A stretch of 64,000 nt of DNA from Mytilisepta virgata (Eukaryota > Mollusca > Bivalvia > Mytilida > Mytilidae): positions 6,882,001 through 6,946,000 of the forward strand of contig JAPWFG010000015.1 in assembly GCA_028015205.1 (NCBI GenBank), read 5' to 3'. Positions 22,291 through 34,748 of the stretch are shown here, piece by piece. Each line of letters starts with the position of its first letter. Within the stretch, counting starts at the first letter, position 1. The notes under the pieces were generated by a model. It saw only the letters and a list, made by a program, of their open reading frames with translations. It was not told where the DNA came from and made no database searches. The position numbers and the translations under genes are program-made.

Positions 22291-25200
22291 ACACCTAAGC
22301 CTGTATCGTTCACCTGGTTTTTAGACGGCCATTATAAAATGTAAGCTTTTTTTATGTATCCAAAAAGCTTTTAAAGAAATACAAAATGCCAAAGTAACCT
22401 TGATATTTGAGCTTTGACGTAAGCTATAAAAGGTGAGATACTTGCCAACTATGGTTACAATCTGCCAATCAGTTCCTGAGAAAATGACATAACAGTCCTT
22501 TCTCATAAGGTGTCAATGGCAACTTTGAACGCCACAGCCGTTGGTTGAGCAGATGAATCTCAACCAAAAGTGTATCATTTGTAGTCATCAATCCTGCAGT
22601 TTCAGAGAAGATTTTTGAAAATTGGCCAATAAAAATCAGTGATTGTCTGTGGCAGCCATGTTGTACATCCATCCGAAACCAAAGATGGAAATTCAAAATA
22701 GCGGTCCTTCCATGCATCATTCCTGCCAACTTTGGTTACAATTGGTCCATTTGTTCCAGAGCAATTGAAAACAAGTTTTTTCAAAAATGATTTCAAAGGA
22801 AATTGGGCGATCAATCTCACCCAAAAGTGGATTGTTTGTAGAGGATATATTTGTTATGAATCATGCAACATTTCATACTGTTGTTTCAGAGGAGGAGATT
22901 TTTGAAAATTGGCCAATAAAAATCAAATATGGCCTCTGGCAGCCATTCAACCGGAACCAAAGGTCAAAAGGTCAAAAGTTGGAAGAGGTCCTTCCATACA
23001 TCGTTCCTTTCAACTTTTGTTACAATTTGCCCAGTAGTTCCCGAGAAAATGACATAAAAGTCCTTTTTCATATGGTTTCAATGGAAACTTTGAGCAGCTG
23101 CAGCCGTCGGTTGAGCAGATGAATCTCAACCAAAAGTAGATAGTTTGTAGGGGGTATACTTGTCATCAATCCTGCAAAGTTTCAAAACATTTCATAATGT
23201 AGTTTCCGGAGGAAATGTTTGAAAATTGGCCAATAAAAATCCAAGATGCCCTCTGACGGCCATGTTGTTGATTTATGAAACCAAAGGTGGAACTTTAATA
23301 GAGGTCCTTCCATACATCATTTCTACCATCTTTGGTTACAATCTGGTCATTAGTTCCTGACCAATTTATAAAAAGGTCTTTTCCTATATGGTTTCAATGA
23401 AAACTTTGAACAGCCACAGCCATCGGTTGAGCTAATGAATCTCAACCAAAGTGGATCGTTTGTAGAGGGCATTATTGTTATCAATCCCACAAAGTTTCAA
23501 AACATTTCATACTGTAGTGTCAGAGATTTTTTTTTAAATTGGCCAAATTTCTAAAAAAGAACCATCTAAGGATCATTTCTGCTAAATCTTGTTCCAACTG
23601 GCTAAGTGGTTTCAGACAAGAACATTTTTTAATGAATTTTCCTATTGGGTCGTATATTTAACCAAGTATGGCCTGTGCGGCCATCTTGGTTGACAAGTTA
23701 TCCAAAATATCTGAAAGAGGACTATCTAAGGACCATTGCTACCAAGTCTAGTTCTAATCGCCTTAGTTGTTTCAGACAAGATTTTTAAATGAATTTTCCT
23801 ATAGCGTCCTATGTTAAACTAAGTTCGGCTGTGGCGCCCATATTGGTTAACAGTGCGGGTCATCGGGCATATTTCTAAAAGAGAACCTCCTAAGGACCAT
23901 TACTGCCAAGATTGGATCCAACTGACTCTGTAGTTTCATAGAAGATTATTAAAATTTATTCCCCCTTTTTTTCTATTTTTAGTAACAGCAGCCATGGAGG
24001 TTGGAAGTCGGGGATGCTGGACATAATTTTGGAAGTTTAGTCCAAATGGCCAAATTAACAATTCAGGGGCAATAACCCAACAGTGGGTTGACCGATTCGT
24101 CTGAAAATTTTATAGCAGGTACATCTGGACCCGATGAACAACTTTAGCTTGTCAGTTTTACCCTAAATGCTTTAGTTTTTGAGATTTTTACGACAGACAA
24201 CGATGGACACCAAGTGATGGAATAAGCTCACATGGCCCTTTGGACCAGGTGAGCTAACAAGATTTTTAAATGTATTTCCCATTGGGTCCTATGTTGAACC
24301 TATGTTTAGCTGTGGCAGCCATCTCAGTTGGTCATCCAGATCAGTGGACACAATTCTGAAAGAGGACCATTGCTGTTTGGTTCCAATTCGCTCTGTAGTT
24401 TCAGACAAGATTTCTAAATGAATTTCCCATAGGGTCCCATGTTAAACTAAGTTCGGCTGTGGCGGCTATCATGGTTGATCGGACACATTTCTGGAAGAGG
24501 ACCAACTAAAGACCAATGTTGCCAAGCTTGGATCCAATTGGCCATGTAGTTAAATGGAAGATTTTTGAAATTCATCCCCCTTTTTTCTACAGTCAAATCT
24601 GCTTTAAAGGGCACCTTTATACAGGTATAGAAAATCACTGTCTATAAAGCTAACATTAAAAAGGTGTCATCCATGAACAAAACATGTAAAATAAAACTTT
24701 GTATAAAGGACACTTTTTCTGATCCCTTTTTTGTCCTTTATATAATTATAGACAGGTTTGAATGTATTTTTAGACATGCAAGTTGCAAGTGGGGATGCTG
24801 GACACAATTTTGGAAGGGAGCTACCCAAGGACCATTTGGCCAGTGGTTCCAGAGCAGAAGATTTTTAAAGGAAAAGTTTACGCTGGACGACGACAGAATG
24901 GAACCTGGGCGCCAAGTGGTGGCAAAAGCCTGTATCGCTCACCTGGACAATGTCTGATAGAGGACCACCTAAGAACCGTTGCTGCCTAGTTTTGTTCCAG
25001 TTAGCCATGTGCTTTCAGACAAGAGGTTGTTTTACTAAATTTCCCATAGGGTCCTTTGTTAAACTACGTTCGACTCTGGCGGCCATCTTGGATGACGGGT
25101 GCAGTCATCGGATATAATTCTGAAAGAGAACCATCTAAGGACCAATGCTGCCATGTTTTGTTCCAATTCGCCAAGTGGATTCAGACAAGAAGTTCTTTTA

Positions 25201-25600
25201 GTAAATTTTTTTGTTAAACTAAGTTCGGCTCTGGCGGCCATCTTGGATGACCGGCAGAGTCATCGGATATAATTCCGAAATAGGACCACCTAAGGAGCAT
25301 TGCTGCCAAGTTTTGTTCCAATTGACCAATTTTTTTCAGACAAGAAGATCGTTAAGTAAATTTCCAAGAGGGTCCTATGTTAAACTAAGTTCTGCTCTTG
25401 TGGCTATCTTGGATGACCGGCAGAGTCATCGGATATACTTCTGAAAGAGAACTACCCAGGGACCATTCCAACCAAGTTTGATCTCAAACGGCCCAGCGGT
25501 TCCAGAGCAGAAGATTAAAATGTGATTGTGGATGGACGGAGATGGACTCCAAGTGATGACAAAAGCTCACATGGCCTTTTAGGCCAGGTAAGCTAAAAAT
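22291..25600 (+). mobile_element. Hairpin-ended repeat family, copies B and C, nested
   Basis: Copy B starts near 22296 (AAGCCTGTATCGTTCACCTGG) and reaches a 3' hairpin AGCTCACATGGCCC..GGACCAGGTGAGCTAA at 24227-24258. A second 5' motif (CCTGTATCGCTCACCTGG) at about 24930 starts copy C, ending in the hairpin AGCTCACATGGCC..AGGCCAGG at 25565-25592. Inside are two tandem families: ~250-300-bp units with CCAATAAAAATC and GGTTGAGCAGATGAATCTCA (22500-23530), and ~170-190-bp units with TTCCCATAGGGTCC, AAACTAAGTTCGGCT and GGCCATCTTGGATGACCGG (23550-25440). No real gene; all frames here are short and unsupported. Confidence 0.6.
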
Positions 25601-25609
25601 GGGTTGAGA

Positions 25610-26960
25610 GCCTCTCAAGCCTAAAATTGTGGTCAAGGTTAATGTCAGACTGACACCTACTTGCCAAGAAGTATATACAGTGGAATATGTATTATATCTA
25701 CAGACAAATGGACTTAATCATGAAAATGGAACTCAATTGCTGAAAAACAAAACAAGTCACTCAAGCATGAAATAGAGGTCAAAGGTAAGGTGTCAGATGT
25801 TAAAGTGGTATATATCAACTAAGATCTTCCATCAAACAAATACTGTGGGTCTATTTAGTAGTTTCTGAGAAATAGACTAAATCATGAAAATGTATATTAA
25901 ATCAATCAAGCATGAACTTGAGGCCTGAGTTTAGCTGATAGGTGTTAGACTGGTATGTATCTGCTAAGAACTATCTACAGACCAAATGTGATGGGCCTAG
26001 GAATTACAATTCCTAAGGAATAGACTTTATCACAAAAACGTGACACAGGTCACTCAACCATAAAATTGAAGTCAAGGTCCGGAGAATGTTGTCACAATGG
26101 CATGTATCCACTAAGAACTATCTATAGACCAAATACGGTGGGTCTAGGTATTACAGTTGCTGAAAAATGGACTTAGTCACAAAACTTGAATGCAGATAAC
26201 CTTACCACGAAATTGAGGTCGAGCTCCAAAGTGTCAGATTGGCATGCACCCACCATTAACTATCAACAGACTTAATACAGTGTATAACAGTTTCTAAGAA
26301 ATGACCTAATCACGAAAATGTAATGCAAGTCACTCAAACTGAGGTCAAGGTCCATGTGCCTACTAGGAACTATCTATGGACTAGATATGGTGGGCCTAGA
26401 TATTAGAGTTGCTAAGAAATGGACTTAATCACACAAATCTGACAAAGGTCACTCAACCATGAAAATAAGGTCAAGGTCAAAAGGCAGGTGTCAGACTGAC
26501 ATGTACCCTATTAGAGGTATCCATTGACCAAATATGGTGTGTTAGGTATTGTGGATGCAGAGAAATGGACTTAACCAGGAAAATGCGAGGAAGTCACTCA
26601 AGCGTGAAATTGAGATAAAGGTAACAAGCCAGGTGTCAGACTGGTATATACCCACTAAGAACTATGTTTAGACCAAATATGGTTGGCCTAGGTATTACAG
26701 TTGTTGAGAATTTGATTTAACCACGAACTTTTTACGCATATTTTACATTTATGTTTATGAAGTCAGTGAACCATGAAAACGAGTCAGGGTCACAAGACAA
26801 GTATATTTCGGCAAACTTTATTTATCTTAATTGTGGGTATTATGTGTGCAAAGTTATTACATTTTTTCAAGATTTACGCCGCTGCCACCGGAAAGTAATA
26901 CCTGTATCTCACCTTCGTGACTTTTCGTCGCAGAGAAGACAAAAACTAAAACAATAGAGG
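25610..26960 (+). repeat. Tandem array of ~145-bp units (copy 3), partial tail
   Basis: About eight more diverged units of the same 145-bp family, followed by a short part of the tail (ACAAGTATATTTCGGCAAAC, 26800; GAAAGTAATACCTGTATCTC, 26890) that breaks off near 26950. Confidence 0.65.
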
Positions 26961-27230
26961 CTCCCATTGTCTACATCTGTCTATATTACTTGGCAATTAA
27001 TCTGAGTCATGGATACCATTCTGAAAGAGAACCACCTAAGGATCATTTCTGCCAACTTATTGCTTTCAGTGGAGAAGATTTTATGTTTGAGTTGACCTAC
27101 AATGTATGGGAACCATCGTGGATGGCGGACAAGGTCATTTGACACAATTCTGATAGAGGTCCAATTGGTTCAACCTGTTTTAGACAGGAAGATTTTTAAG
27201 TGAAATTTTCCCATAGGGTCCTTAAATAAG
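26961..27230 (+). repeat. Fragment of hairpin-ended repeat family
   Basis: Short stretch with GAACCACCTAAGGATCATTTCTGCC and CCCATAGGGTCC, as in 23550-25440. Truncated, no ends seen. Confidence 0.5.
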
Positions 27231-28002
27231 TTAAACTAGCCGAATCAGCCCCGCTGCATATCCCCGCGCTACTCTTGTGTTTTTGAAATCTAGGGGCGCT
27301 ATTCAAATTCTACATTGACAGGGTAATTCATGAGCCAACTTTTAGTTCCGTTTTCCAAATAACCTGAGAGAAGTTGCGTGACAAAGGAATAATATACCCT
27401 TAGGCTCCCTTTGTAGCCTAGCCCCAAGGGACGCTATTCAAATTCGGAAACCTTGGCACAATCCCCACATATAGTGCAATCGATGACCCAAGTTTCATCG
27501 TTTTACATCCAGTGGTTACCCAGATTATCCGGGACATTACTGATGTATGTACATATGCAGAACAGCAAAACATAATTCTCGCACCTTGCTGAAGCATAGG
27601 GATAACTACACATAAAATAAACATAGAGCATGCAATAGGTTCATGTATACAAAGGTGAAAGGCAACCGAGCTTTATGGAAAATTTAAATGAGGAAACACA
27701 ACTCAGTTGACTGAATAAACCGATTACTAAATTGATTATAAATTGGTTCGTTTCAACCAATTGTTAAATATGATTTGTCCCAAATTACAATCAATTGAAC
27801 AACACTATTGTAATATATTCCATAATTAAAGGAAGCTCATAATCAATTGGAAATGATTCAATTCCAAAAACTGATCCATGCATCAATCAACCAACTGTTT
27901 ATCTCAACAGTAGCTGTAGTCCCTAATCTAAAAGGACAGTATTTTGTAATATCTTTTTTTCTAATTTTATATTTTATTAACAATAATCATATTTATTATT
28001 TT
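27231..28002. other. Intergenic, nothing recognised
   Basis: Contains two diverged GGGCGCTATTCAAATTC / GGGACGCTATTCAAATTC segments (27293, 27427). No gene or element was supported. Confidence 0.4.
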
Positions 28003-28466
28003 GGGGCTTCGGTGGCCAAGTTGTCTAGGTAGTTCACCATGACTACTACTGATCACTAGCCTGTCAACACATAGATTGTGAATTCGAATCTCACCTGTGG
28101 TGGGGTGTTTGACTATGATCTTAATTGATAAGGATTACCAATTTTCCTACCGAAGGTCGTGGTTCTCCCCGGCTTCCTCCACCAATACAAACTTACAGGC
28201 CGCCACGAAATACTGTAAATTCAGAAATTATTGCGTGCATTTATTATTGCGATTTTGTCATTTAAGATCAAAATGCGATTTTAATTTTTGCGATATTTAG
28301 AAAAATTCGGCTTCATTCATATAGAAAATTCAAAAATGCGAATTTAAATTATTGCGATTACAACCCTGTCGAATTTTTCGCAATAATAAAAACATCGCAA
28401 TAATTTCCGAATTTACAGTAGTCAAATGTGCTGAAAACGGCGTAAACCCCTACATAACAAACAAAC
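28003..28466 (+). mobile_element. tRNA-derived SINE, split by a MITE
   Basis: The head has a tRNA-like A box (GGTGGCCAAGTTGTCTAGG) and B box (AATTCGAATCTCACC). The body contains GGTTCTCCCCGGCTTCCTCC, which resembles the conserved central 'V'-type segment of animal SINEs. The tail TGTGCTGAAAACGGCGTAAAC follows after the MITE at 28213-28418. A second copy on the other strand (56499-56738) lacks the MITE and confirms the order. It is not a functional tRNA gene: the stem pairing is lost and the SINE body continues. Confidence 0.75.
28213..28418. mobile_element. TA-flanked MITE inside the SINE
   Basis: Terminal inverted repeats of about 40 bp, starting CTGTAAATTC and ending GAATTTACAG, flanked by TA on both sides (28211-28212, 28419-28420). 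TA duplication is typical of Tc1/mariner-derived MITEs. Internal arms carry ATTATTGCG motifs. The SINE at 56499-56738 shows the empty site. Confidence 0.8.
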
Positions 28467-29928
28467 AGTATTTATTATTTTAATAAGGATGATGATATCG
28501 GTCCACTTTGGGGAATGTTGGAATAAAGTTTGAATACAATTAATTTCAAGGAACAACCTACCTTGCAGTTTTTGAAATAAATTTTCTGAAAGGTTTCATT
28601 ATTTGTTGCATTTACCATCCAAGGTAAGTATTACCACTTATTTGTAAGTACCTGAGACAGATCAGCCCACATTATATTAAATTTAAAACCTTTGAACAGG
28701 AAGTCTGTATTATGTGCCATTTTATTTCGATACTGGCGAATTCTCTCAATCAGTCAGGGGATCTACATATTTAAGTCAGAATGTTTCTTACTCTTAACAG
28801 TCAGAAAAAAAATCCGGGAAGGGTTATCTCTCTTTAGTTAATGGTATATTATTCTGACTTGTACAAGTAAGTTTGTTCAAGTTAAGATTTTTCTTCTTGA
28901 TCCAAATCAAGACATTTTTTGACTAAGAGTAACTTCCCTTCTCGTTGTTCTTAGCTTACCTGTTACAGTCAGAAAATGATGTGCGCATAAACTTGCTAAA
29001 TAAAAAAACTAAAGGAGCCGCGTAATAATAAAATACATCCTTTCTTCTTTGGAAAGTTTCGATTTTTTTTAATTTCTTATTGTTCATTTTCGAAAACTGC
29101 CTTTAGCCTTTTCCGAAAATTGTAATTATATACAATTTCAGGAATAAAATTTTAAAATAAAGGTCAAAAAGTGTAATTTATTATTTAAAGATCTCGTGTT
29201 ATGTATATATTCGCTGATCCATTTGGGAGTTCATTGAAACAATTCGGTCACCTTTTAACAAATTAAACAGAGGAAATCTTACCATAAATGATGATAACAG
29301 ATTTACCATAAAAATGAATGTTTTGTTATATTCTGCTGTGAATATTAATATAATTTTAAAGGATTGTGTGATAAAAATAACATTCTCTAACAACAAAACC
29401 CTTCTCAAAATCCTACTTTCATACCCCAACGTTAACTGACAAGGAACAGCAGGTATATGAATTGGTCACGGAGGAGATACATTTTGCGAAAAGGGTAAGA
29501 TGAAAAATTTCTGCAGAAGGACCACAGTAATCTTCACAAAAGGGATGCTCCGAACAGTATTTAAATACGATAGCTTCATATTGACAGCTGAGCACTATTA
29601 TGCTTGGCTCAATAAAGCATAGTAATATATAATATTTAGACCGTTTAATCTACAGAACAATAGGTTATATAAATTATGTTAAAATTCTACTCAATTAAAA
29701 GATGAAAAATATTTCATGACTTCTTTTTTACCACTGTAGTCATGACAAAAACTGTGAAAGATAGGGGTAATTAGCTGACATAAAAAAAAACACTCAACTC
29801 AAGTTCATTTATAAGAAATAAAATCCCTATATAAAACTGATTAGCAATATCTGGACAGAGTCGACAAATTTCCCAGTTTTGTATATAGAGTGATCTCTGA
29901 CGCTTGTCAATTGAGAAACAGGGTCATC
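28467..29928. other. AT-rich intergenic DNA
   Basis: No gene recognised. Contains GACTTGTACAAGTAAG at 28857, a lone copy of the palindrome abundant at 46270-53070. Confidence 0.4.
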
Positions 29929-30912
29929 TGACGTCAGAGGAATCTCTGACTAGTATATTTTATGAAGGATAACTTTACATGATAATGTGAGAAAGTAACA
30001 AACTGACATCGCTGCAAAATTGAGAGACTATCCCCGGTTTCTTGGTGGGATCCATGTTGCTCATATGTTTTTAGGTTTTAAGTGTAGTGTTTGTATTGTT
30101 TTGGTCTTGTCTTCGGTGTTCTTCGGAGTTTGTCTGTTGTTTTCGATTTTCCCCTCCTTCGAATATCCATTTGGTATTTCTTGACTTTACTTTCAATCTG
30201 ATTTAAACGAAAATAAATGAAACCGAATTGAAAAACTCAGTGCGCACAATTTAAATGAGACCGAACAAACTGACTTAATCCATTAAGAATTTACAAGTGT
30301 ATGACTTTCAGCTGGGTATTTTCGAATCTGATTTAAATAGATAAGAAATGAAACTGACTTGAGATGAGTAACTGGACATGGGACCCAACAAACTGACTTC
30401 ATGAAATAAGGATCTTCATTTGTTTTACTGCGAGACGGATATATATTCGAATCTGACTAATACAAATCAGAAATGCAACTGACTTGATAAAATAAGAATC
30501 TACATGAGTATGAATGTGAGCTGAATAGTTCCGAATTTGACTTCAACAAATAAAAAATGAAACTAACCTGAGAAAATCAGTGGCCTCAATTTAACTGAAA
30601 CAGTAACAAACTTACTTCATTAAATCAGAATGTCTTCCTGTCTGATTTCAACAAAAAAAGAGGTAAAACAATACAATACTGACATCAGAAACCGGGAAAG
30701 ATATTTTTTCCAAACTGAGTAGACAAAGTTTTTTGAGAAACTAAGATCAAACTATATGAAGATTATATGCAATCTGAGTTTAAAAAAAAAGAAACGAAAC
30801 TGATAGGGTGTGCACCGGTGCCAAATTGACGAAATCAAATCAAAATCATGAAAATACATGTAGTTTTAAACTTAATACATTATGTAGATAGTCCGAGATT
30901 CCTCTGAAGTCA
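29929..30912. mobile_element. TIR element with degenerate tandem core
   Basis: 24-bp inverted ends: TGACGTCAGAGGAATCTCTGACTA on the left starts at 29929, and its complement with two changes ends at 30912. The core (about 30190-30830) holds five or six diverged units with AATCTGATTTAAA, AAATGAAACTGACTTGA and ACAAACTGACTT. No coding capacity. Tandem cores between short inverted ends are known in bivalve 'pearl' elements; class assignment is inference. Confidence 0.55.
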
Positions 30913-31406
30913 AACCACGCTTTTTTTAATGACTGGGGCTCTCATACGTCATATTCCAGTCCATTAAGCTATGAGATTTCGGAATGAATTTGCAGATATT
31001 AATTGAGGGTTTCAAATTAATTTTCTGTCGCAAAAGCGTTTTGCTTTGGTCACCTTTGAATAATAGTTTTAAAAATGTTGCTTGTCATTTCTGGTCAGGC
31101 AAGATAAAAATAGACATCATAAAGATTTGTTAACTGTTAGTTTTTTATTAGAGGGCATTTCATCAAAATATAAACTGTTTCGAAAATATAGAATTAAACT
31201 AAATAAGAATTTCTTGGTTCATGATATATGTACATGTAAGAGTCGATTTCGAACAGAATATGCAAATTTCCACGTGTTTTTATAGATTTAGCTCTGGTAA
31301 CCCAGCCAAATGTATTAACGGCCATTTTTGCACTTTTTATAACTTAACTTTTCAATTTAATTACATGTATACATTATATAAAACTATGAAAATTTGAGAA
31401 AGATCA
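30913..31406. other. Intergenic, nothing recognised
   Basis: AT-rich; the open frame at 31082-31285 lacks a recognisable domain and is not supported. Confidence 0.4.
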
Positions 31407-32108
31407 CTCAGTGGCGGATTTATTGAGCACAGGGGGCACGTGTCCCCCTCTCCTAAGTTAAGGTCACCACAAAATGTTATATGAAAAATAAAAAAAAACA
31501 CAAATCGACTTCCTTGATTATGTTTATAATTATCACATCTTACGAAAGTGATCATTACAAATAATCTCTTGTAGTACATGTAATTGATAATAAATGACAA
31601 ATAGTTGTGAAAACTAACACGCGTGCAATTTTTTACAACGGGATAATACAGATAAGAAGAATGCGATGGAAAGGAATGAAAGTAAAATTAATTTTCTATC
31701 ATCGTGCATTGAAGATTTTCATTTAATTACTTTACAGACGATGGATTCAACTTTAAAAGGTTTCATTTTTATTTAAATATTTGAATCAGTATATGTGAAA
31801 TTCATAAAGGTACAATGTATAAATTAAACATACAAGTATAACTAGGTTGTTTTTTTTTATTTTTAGGGTAGTGTTAGTGCAAAAGGGCATTTAAAATATT
31901 TTAAACTAAATTTTAACTTTCATTCCTTTTTCATTTAATATTTCTTTATTTTTGTTTAATCTGTTCCGAATTATGGGACGCACAGACGGACGCACGGGCG
32001 GACGCAGATCATTACTAAATTCATCTGTCGCGTTGCAGCGAGGGGAAATAATTATTCGAATGTGGCGTGGATGCCACCCCTCCCCAAATTCTAGATTCGC
32101 CCTTGTCA
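31407..32108. mobile_element. Non-autonomous DNA element, GATCA flanks
   Basis: Left end CTCAGTGGCGGATTTATTGAG with GGGGG; right end CCCC..AAATTCTAGATTCGCCCTTGTCA, a weak inverted match. GATCA is present immediately outside both ends (31402-31406, 32109-32113), a plausible target duplication. Internal sequence is homologous to 53120-53340. The GGCGGATTTAT end recurs at 46167. Non-coding. Confidence 0.5.
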
Positions 32109-32243
32109 GATCAAAATGTGAGACTACAAAATAAGAAATAAAACTTACATTAAAAAGTGAGTATTAGACGTTTAACTACGAAGTTACCAAGTGAAACCTT
32201 TGAATATGACATGTATGAGCTGGATATGAATCTATAAATTAAT

Positions 32244-32323
32244 CCTTATCGGAGGCCCGAATTTTAGATCGTAAAATATTGTCAAAAATATTTTACGATC
32301 TAAAATTCGGGCCTCCGATAAGG
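32244..32323. repeat. Perfect 37-bp inverted repeat, 6-nt loop
   Basis: Arms 32244-32280 and 32287-32323 are exact complements: the left arm begins CCTTATCGGAGGCCCG, and the loop is GTCAAA. Could be a foldback MITE or a small-RNA hairpin. Confidence 0.9.
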
Positions 32324-33978
32324 CAACTCCAAGTTAATATTTTCTGTTGGTCAGATTAAGGCATTCAAACACCTGTGGGTGAAAAAAAAATCTAAAACTG
32401 CATCCGTATTATAATCGTTCCCATATCGGAATTACAAACCGTAACATACGTACGTGTACGTAGTATGCATTAATAAAGTCCATTTCCGTTCTTACGCTTT
32501 TATTTCATTTAAAAATGATCATGATGATAACGATAATATTCTTTGATACCAATTTCGATCCACAAGAACGACTTTTTACGCATACAATGTCATTTTCCTT
32601 TTCTATATATATATATATCAAAGCCAAAGTTTGATTCATTATGTTTGGCTTTCTTCAACTAAAGAGTAATCAGAATTTCTTACTATGTAAGCATCGGCTT
32701 AAATTTCCCGGTAAGGAAAGTGTTGGGGAAAGAGGGGAGGGTTCTTGCAGCAGTTTTGATTGTAGAGAATACCACAATACAGATTCCTATTTCCAAGATC
32801 TTTGTTGTCAAGAAGTACATATCTTGTCTATTCGTAAACTTTTCCTCATTCGTGGACGATCGAGGCATATTTTTTTTTTTTTTATAATTTTATATTTTCT
32901 TTATTTAATTGTTGACATGATGGTGAGAGAAATGAAGAAAAAGGTCCTAAAATTAAAATCAAAACGCAAAAAAAGAACAATAAGTCCCGTGTTAATTACC
33001 TTATGACATGTTTATTGTGTTTAATCATCCAGAACAAATTCTGAACTGACAATCAGGCATAAACGGGCAGGATAGCTAGTTAGGATGATATCAAGATTTT
33101 ATGTATTTTATCTAAAAACATGTAGTACTGGTAATCTTTATTAAAAAAAAAACAAGACGGATAAAGAATTATATATTTTTTTAAATATGAATTAAAATGT
33201 AGTAAATGTAAATTTTATTTGTAACTCCGTTATTATGTAATTTTCGTTTATCTCTATTTCATTACATTTCCTTTATTCATTTGTTTTTTTTTGTTGTTGT
33301 TTTTATTTTTGTTTTCATTTTCATTTTATTTTATTTTTTATGGGAAACGGGGTGGGTGAAAATTCGACCGAGATAAATTGGTTTAAATGTCCAAAATCTT
33401 TTGTGAAATAACAGTTTCACTTTTCCACAGAAAAGAATATGTCGTGTCTGCAAAAAATACATACTACTTTTCTGCAATTTACCCGGTCATCAAAAGTAAG
33501 AAAAAAATTAGTAAAATAATACGGGTGCGCTACTTCCCAATTTTATTCCTATCACCAAAGTATCTTTGCTCTAATGAGTATTTTACAAAAAAAAATTAAA
33601 CGAAAACATTATCCGATTTGCCAAAGTTTCACCGTTTCACAAACTTAACAAACAGATTATATTTTAAAGTTGTTCGGATTTACATTTCAAGCTGCATAAG
33701 AAGCTTTGTTGAATGTTCTTCAAGCACCTTTTGAATAATTTAAAGAATCTGGACTTTGTGGATTGTTTTATTGTGGAGTATCCGAAAATGCTTTATTTCC
33801 ACTATCCAATATATGATTCATGTTAAACTTTTAACTGTATGTTTGAGGAAAAACGGACATGGAGTGTCGTTATAAATCACAAGTATATATTCAAACAAAG
33901 CACAAATGGTCTCCACACCATGCCCTGACTGATGGTCCCAGATTAATTCATGAGTAGTTATGTCCAGCGGTACAATAT
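32324..33978. other. AT-rich intergenic DNA
   Basis: A (TA)n run at about 32605 and several poly-T tracts. The open frame at 32641-33006 ends in a low-complexity hydrophobic/basic stretch and is not convincing. No gene supported. Confidence 0.4.
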
Positions 33979-34372
33979 TGTAACAAAAAAATTGCTTTTC
34001 TATTTATTTTGTTCAATATTAGTAAAATATCAAATTCAGTTCTCACAAGTCAGGTAATACTTGTACTTAATAATTGACCTTGTAAATGTCCACTCAAATT
34101 GGTTGTCATGATATGAGTGACCACTTCAAGTATAAATATAAATAACTGATATGTAAAGATCACGCCTGGTAAACAAATTATGGTATGGGTGACCGTAATT
34201 TGAACTATTTTGATGTCATTTGTTTTCATTAAACATACTGACCCTTGGTCATTTTATGAAAATATCGTGATTAATTAGTTTACATTTAGGCAAATCTGCT
34301 GACCAACGGAAAATTTACATAAACAAGTCCAAGGTCGTGTCCTAATTATTCTAAACAAAGGGGCAAATTTGG

Positions 34373-34379
34373 TATAAAA
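34373..34379 (+). promoter_or_regulatory. TATA box of LTR promoter
   Basis: TATAAAA in the context GGTATAAAAGGGGG. Transcription should start roughly 25-30 bases downstream, near 34400-34405. The 3' LTR copy is at 41908-41914. Confidence 0.65.
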
Positions 34380-34427
34380 GGGGGAAATCAAGAGTGTTCG
34401 TCAATTCGAACCTCTTGATCATTTTAG

Positions 34428-34748
34428 GTACGTACTATTATTTACTTAAGATTTTTCTTAAATATTTTACATGTTAATTAAATATTTTTCTCTTGTCTAT
34501 TGGTATTTATAATTGTTGTAATTAATAAAAAATATCTGTAATTTTGTTTATGATATGCAATTTTATGATTGGGTAATTGTTTATCATTGACTTAATTTTT
34601 CTTTTATTTCAGAAAAAAATGACATTTTAAAAGTAATAGAAAAATTGTATTTCAAACTTTTATCTGTATGTTTAATATTATATTTGGCATTGTTTATTTT
34701 ATTATTTTATTTGATATTAAACAAATTCGAACCTCTTGATCATTTTAG
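34428..34748 (+). other. Possible intron inside the LTR leader
   Basis: Starts GTACGT and ends ATCATTTTAG. The 25 bases before the donor and the 25 bases ending at the acceptor are identical (AATTCGAACC..ATTTTAG), so excision would leave one copy with no net change. The donor could also serve the acceptor at 40560 for ORF3. Splicing is inferred, not seen. Confidence 0.4.

Noticed and set aside
22469..23122. Genes on both strands
   Set aside because: Overlapping short frames in repeat units that are not conserved from unit to unit.
28003..28110. tRNA gene
   Set aside because: A and B box-like sequence is present but the cloverleaf stems do not pair and a SINE body follows; the second copy at 56499-56738 has the same body.
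32641..33006. Host gene, 121 codons
   Set aside because: Ends in poly-T-encoded hydrophobic and lysine-rich low complexity; no domain and no splice context.
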